A DNA stretch of 64,000 nucleotides from contig NZ_JPQU01000089.1 of assembly GCF_000737245.1 (NCBI RefSeq), positions 62,001 to 126,000 on the forward strand. The letters run 5' to 3'. A model generated the notes under the pieces. The model did not search any database and was not told the origin of the DNA. It worked only from the letters and a program-made list of their open reading frames with translations. A program made the translations under genes and the position numbers. Below are positions 60,970-64,000 of this stretch, piece by piece; the stretch's first letter is position 1, and each line of letters opens with the position of its first letter. This DNA comes from Pseudomonas syringae (GTDB lineage: Bacteria; Pseudomonadota; Gammaproteobacteria; Pseudomonadales; Pseudomonadaceae).

Positions 60970-61351
60970 GTCAATCTCCATCCCATGACTGAACGCTATC
61001 AGACGATAGCGACAGCACTGCCATGAATAGCCAGGGCACATTAGAGCAGCCTGGATTTTGCCTACAGCATAGCCAAGTCGCCGGCTGAGGAAAGCTCATG
61101 TTCAGCTTTGAATGTCAGCCAGGAGAATTCAGGGTGAGCGATGACTCCCGGCGCGACAGCGCCGGCAAAATCATGGAAACTCCAGACGTCACCCGGCAGG
61201 CAGGCTCCTGATCGGCGCATCGCGCACAGCAGTGCACCAACAGACCGCAGAGCGCTCTACCTGCTGTCGGGGATTGAGAAGGTGCAATCCAAATGAACCT
61301 TCGGCAATCCATCAGACTCGAAAGCCACATACGCACATAATGGAGAGAAAC
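60970..61351. other. gene-free stretch with one hairpin
   Basis: 382 bases between divergent genes. It holds a perfect 7-bp hairpin CCGGCGC-GACA-GCGCCGG at 61148-61165. I see no gene or clear promoter box. Confidence 0.4.
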
Positions 61352-61666
61352 ATGGCCCGCCAAACAGCACAGAATGCCCAGGAAATATTGATGGCTGACT
61401 TCCAGGTCCTGGTTGCCGACACGGAGAAACTGCTGGCTCATACAGCATCTCTGGCAGGTGAACAGGCCGACGAATTGCGCGGCCAGATTAACGAAAGCCT
61501 TTTGCGCGCACGGGAAACCCTGAAGCTCACCGAAGAATCCCTTCGTGAACGTGGCAAGCTTGCAGTGGTTGCTACTGAAGATTATGTCCAAACCAATCCA
61601 TGGCAGTCGGTTGGCATCGCCGCAGGCGTTGGCTTTCTGATTGGCTTGCTGGCTACAAGGCGCTAA
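61352..61666 (+). CDS. DUF883 family protein (ElaB/YqjD-like)
   Basis: A 104-residue protein with an amphipathic helical part and one C-terminal helix (WQSVGIAAGVGFLIGLLATRR). YqjD and ElaB are stationary-phase inner-membrane proteins that bind ribosomes in E. coli. GGAG precedes the ATG at 61352. It starts a three-gene unit like yqjD-yqjE-yqjK. Confidence 0.9.
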   Translation: MARQTAQNAQEILMADFQVLVADTEKLLAHTASLAGEQADELRGQINESLLRARETLKLTEESLRERGKLAVVATEDYVQTNPWQSVGIAAGVGFLIGLLATRR

Positions 61667-61671
61667 AGACT

Positions 61672-62061
61672 ATGGCTCTGGGAACGGAATCCGGTCCAGC
61701 TACGGACCAGACCTCATCACCGCGTCGTCTAGGCGCCGCGTTTCTTGGCTTGCTGCATAGCCATGTCGAGTTATTCGGCATTGAGCTGCAAGAACAGAAA
61801 GCCCGCACCTTGAGCCTGCTGTTGTTCGCGGGCCTGGCGCTGGTATTCGCCTTGCTCTTGTTGACCGGCTTGTCGGCATTGCTACTGATCGTTCTGTGGG
61901 ACAGCTATCGCCTTGCCGGAATAATCGGCTTGTGCGTGTTCTATACGCTGGCTGCGCTGTTTTGCGCCATGCGATTAAAAGCCGCCATATTCGACGAATC
62001 GTCGCCTTTCAACGCGACCCTCGAAGAGTTGGCCAACGACCGTGAGCGATTGATGCCATGA
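61672..62061 (+). CDS. YqjE-type phage-holin-family membrane protein
   Basis: A 129-residue protein with two hydrophobic helices (about residues 49-70 and 77-98) of the YqjE/DUF1469 family. It follows the DUF883 gene by five bases and overlaps the next gene by four, so the three are an operon. Function unknown; the holin name is a fold-family label only. Confidence 0.88.
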   Translation: MALGTESGPATDQTSSPRRLGAAFLGLLHSHVELFGIELQEQKARTLSLLLFAGLALVFALLLLTGLSALLLIVLWDSYRLAGIIGLCVFYTLAALFCAMRLKAAIFDESSPFNATLEELANDRERLMP

Positions 62062-62399
62062 GCCTGCCTGAATCCCACCAGAAGCACTCGCGCCGTGAGT
62101 TGCGCAAAGCGTTGATCCGTCTGCGAATGGAAATGCATCGCCAGGAAATCCGTCAGGAATCAGCGAATATGATGCAACCTCTGCGCCGCGTACGCGGCAT
62201 GACTCAGGATTGGCAAGGAACTTTGGGCATCAAGCACGCCCCGCTCTGGGGTATGGGTGCCGTCACTCTACTGGGTTTCCTCAGTGGCAAAGGTGCCAAA
62301 GGTGCCCGTGCTGGCGGCTTCACCCGGATGGTGAAACTTGGGGTCAGCCTCTTGCCTATCATCAGGCTGGCGTTACAGGGCCCTGCCAAGAAACGCTGA
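62058..62399 (+). CDS. YqjK-position hypothetical protein
   Basis: A 113-residue basic protein. The first half is helical and charged (RRELRKALIRLRMEMHRQEI), and the second half has one or two weak hydrophobic stretches (APLWGMGAVTLLGFLSGKG, then LGVSLLPIIRLALQ). It holds the third position of the yqjDEK-like unit with an ATGA overlap. I do not recognise a family firmly. Confidence 0.8.
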   Translation: MSLPESHQKHSRRELRKALIRLRMEMHRQEIRQESANMMQPLRRVRGMTQDWQGTLGIKHAPLWGMGAVTLLGFLSGKGAKGARAGGFTRMVKLGVSLLPIIRLALQGPAKKR

Positions 62400-62546
62400 T
62401 GGCCTTTGGCTGCATTCTTGCAAGCCGCATCCCTACTGTAACAACGCGCCGACTGCTTCAGGTTTTCCTGTAGCAGTCGATATGCGTGTGCACGACGTTT
62501 GTGTTTGGGCATTTTTCTTACTGACGATTTTCTCTGAGGAGGCCAT

Positions 62547-63710
62547 GTGATCGATGGGCAACCACTTGCCTGCTTTCAGCCATTCATCGATACCGCTACG
62601 GGCCGTATTGCGGGTGTTGAAGCACTGGGCCGCCTGCGTCAGGACAACGGACGTCTGCAATCGGTAGGCCCGTTGTTCGCCGACCCGAAAATGCCTGCCG
62701 CTGCGCTGCGCCGCCTGGACCGCAGTATTCGAGATGATGCTTTGAGCCGTTTGCACGAGGCCCCTGACGACTGGTTTCTAAGCCTGAACATTTCGCCGCG
62801 CTGGATCACTCGGCTACGACCGGGTCAGCCATTGCCCAGCCTCAAACAACTGCAGAAAAACGGTGTAGACCCCACCCGTATTGTTTTCGAGATTACCGAA
62901 TTGGGCGGCAACAGCGAGCGCCTGGCCGAAGTAGTCGAACGCTATCGCGATGCGGGTGCGCGAATCGCCATCGATGACTTTGGTGCCGGATACTCGCAGC
63001 TGGATCGGGTTCTGGCGCTGCAGCCTGACATCCTGAAGCTGGACATGCGCTTGTTCCAGGCTGCTGCAAAAGGCGGCCCGAGCAGCGACATTGTCAGAGC
63101 CTTGGCGCAAATGGCGGAAAAAACCGGCTGCTGGATCATTGCCGAGGGAGTAGAAACCGAAGCCGAGCTGCACTTCGCCCTCGAGTGTGGCTCCCGCTAC
63201 GTTCAAGGCTTTCTGTTTGCCCAGGGTGAGCGAGACTTCTTCGCAGCCGACGCCTTCGTGAACCAGTTTGCCCGACTGCGTGATCACTATGTTCAGCAAA
63301 AGCTCGCAGAGCGGGCCAGGGTAATGGATCTGCGTCAGCAATTGGCGGCCCTGATGACGATCCTCCAACCCTGGGACAAAAACCATAACTCGATCGATGA
63401 ACTACCGAAACTGAACGACTACCCTTGGTTGCTGCGCTTTTACCAATGCGACCGGCACGGTACCCAGCTCACTCCCAACCTGGAGTGGCGCAACGGAGCC
63501 TGGCATTCAGACGCTACCTATCTTGGGCATAACTGGTCCTGGCGACCGTATTTCTATCATCTGCTGGCCGAAGGCTGGCATGAACGCCGTCTGATCCTGT
63601 CCAACACCTATCGCGATGCAACCAGTAACCAGTACTGCCTGACGGCAGGCCAGTTTTTCGACAATGATCAGCGCCTGCTCTTGATCGACGTGGACGCCGC
63701 AGGGCTGTAA
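62547..63710 (+). CDS. EAL-domain c-di-GMP phosphodiesterase
   Basis: A 387-residue cytoplasmic protein. The EAL domain fills residues 1-240: GVEALGRL, LNISP, EITE, IDDFGAGYSQLD, ILKLDMRLF, AEGVETEAE and YVQGFLFAQG. The metal and catalytic residues appear complete, so it should split c-di-GMP. The C-terminal 110 residues, with YLGHNWSWRPYFYHLL, resemble the YkuI-type C-terminal domain, likely a ligand sensor. GGAGG precedes the GTG start at 62547. Confidence 0.88.
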   Translation: MIDGQPLACFQPFIDTATGRIAGVEALGRLRQDNGRLQSVGPLFADPKMPAAALRRLDRSIRDDALSRLHEAPDDWFLSLNISPRWITRLRPGQPLPSLKQLQKNGVDPTRIVFEITELGGNSERLAEVVERYRDAGARIAIDDFGAGYSQLDRVLALQPDILKLDMRLFQAAAKGGPSSDIVRALAQMAEKTGCWIIAEGVETEAELHFALECGSRYVQGFLFAQGERDFFAADAFVNQFARLRDHYVQQKLAERARVMDLRQQLAALMTILQPWDKNHNSIDELPKLNDYPWLLRFYQCDRHGTQLTPNLEWRNGAWHSDATYLGHNWSWRPYFYHLLAEGWHERRLILSNTYRDATSNQYCLTAGQFFDNDQRLLLIDVDAAGL

Positions 63711-63771
63711 CCCTTGCGGGCTGGCGGCCGAACCGGGAAGCTAGGCGCACTTTACCGATGGAGTGACCGCC

Positions 63772-64000
63772 TTGGATTGGCAAACCCTGCTTAACCGCGA
63801 ACGACTTGGCAAAACCCTGCACAGCCCGGAAGAACTGGGCCGCAGCCCGTTCCATAAAGATCACGACCGGATTATTTTCTCCGGCGCATTTCGCCGCCTG
63901 GGTCGCAAGACGCAGGTTCATCCGGTGTCGAGCAACGACCATATCCATACTCGCTTGACCCACTCGCTGGAAGTCAGTTGCGTGGGTCGCTCGCTCGGCA
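63772..64000 (+). CDS. dgt: dGTPase, 5' part cut by window edge
   Basis: The first 76 codons of a deoxyguanosine triphosphohydrolase-like HD protein run off the window. The start is TTG (GGAG eight bases upstream); a GTG three codons earlier is possible. LGRSPFHKDHDRIIFSGAFR and HIHTRLTHSLEVSCVGRSLG are the family's N-terminal marks, with the His of the HD site. It would split dGTP into deoxyguanosine and triphosphate. Confidence 0.9.
   Translation, partial: MDWQTLLNRERLGKTLHSPEELGRSPFHKDHDRIIFSGAFRRLGRKTQVHPVSSNDHIHTRLTHSLEVSCVGRSLG

Overview
The window is chromosomal DNA of a fluorescent-type Pseudomonas (fluorescens/syringae lineage). This rests on the block thrS-infC-rpmI-rplT-pheS-pheT-ihfA-merR-tRNA-Pro, a PvdQ-type acylase, DUF1654, a DpkA-type reductase, and extragenic repeats of the GTGGGACCGGC and GTGGGAGCAAGC families typical of these species. 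Gene density is high and almost every gene is recognisable. I see no prophage, insertion sequence or CRISPR array.

Region 1 (1-22.1 kb) is a stress and low-oxygen island. It holds a truncated universal stress protein, an HlyD/RbbA/YhhJ-type export system, two divergent L,D-transpeptidase genes, an unknown membrane protein, a phosphoribosyltransferase, a nitroreductase, a stand-alone GroEL-like chaperonin, two paralogous three-BON-domain proteins, a P1B-type metal ATPase with a C-terminal hemerythrin-like domain, a double-domain universal stress protein, a P2-type Ca/Mn-like ATPase, a GNAT protein and a ChrA transporter. At least nine FNR/Anr-type half-site pairs (TTGAT-N4-ATCAA, two perfect and one of them in each of two promoters, the rest degenerate) lie in front of most transcription units. 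The island therefore looks like one regulon controlled by oxygen limitation.

Region 2 (22.1-29.7 kb) is the conserved translation operon, read on the minus strand from thrS to a MerR-type gene, followed by tRNA-Pro(GGG). infC starts at a non-AUG codon. Region 3 (30-31.8 kb) holds small genes: a periplasmic Cys protein, a cold-shock protein, an I78-type lipoprotein and a 68-residue protein. Region 4 (31.8-38.9 kb) is a complete ribose operon, rbsBAC-rbsR-rbsK-rbsD, ending in a secreted nucleoside hydrolase, with a perfect 14-bp palindrome upstream as the likely RbsR operator. Ribonucleosides split in the periplasm would feed ribose to the same importer.

Region 5 (38.9-46 kb) is a mixture of small and accessory genes: two LexA-type SOS boxes (before a DUF1654 gene and a 65-residue gene), a secreted endonuclease I, methionine aminopeptidase overlapped by a ParD-like gene with an inverted-repeat operator, an XRE regulator, a decayed LysR gene, and dpkA. 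Region 6 (46-54.3 kb) has an orphan FecR-type sensor with a possible Fur box, pvdQ, a cluster of REP-type repeats, a Fur-like winged-helix protein, a Kef-type antiporter and a glycosyltransferase. Region 7 (54.3-64 kb) carries moeA-moaB with divergent mobA, a lipoprotein, a pseudouridine synthase, sodC, a glutaredoxin-like protein, PAP2 and acyltransferase-3 membrane enzymes, the DUF883/YqjE/YqjK-like triplet, an EAL-domain phosphodiesterase and the start of a dGTPase gene that runs off the window.
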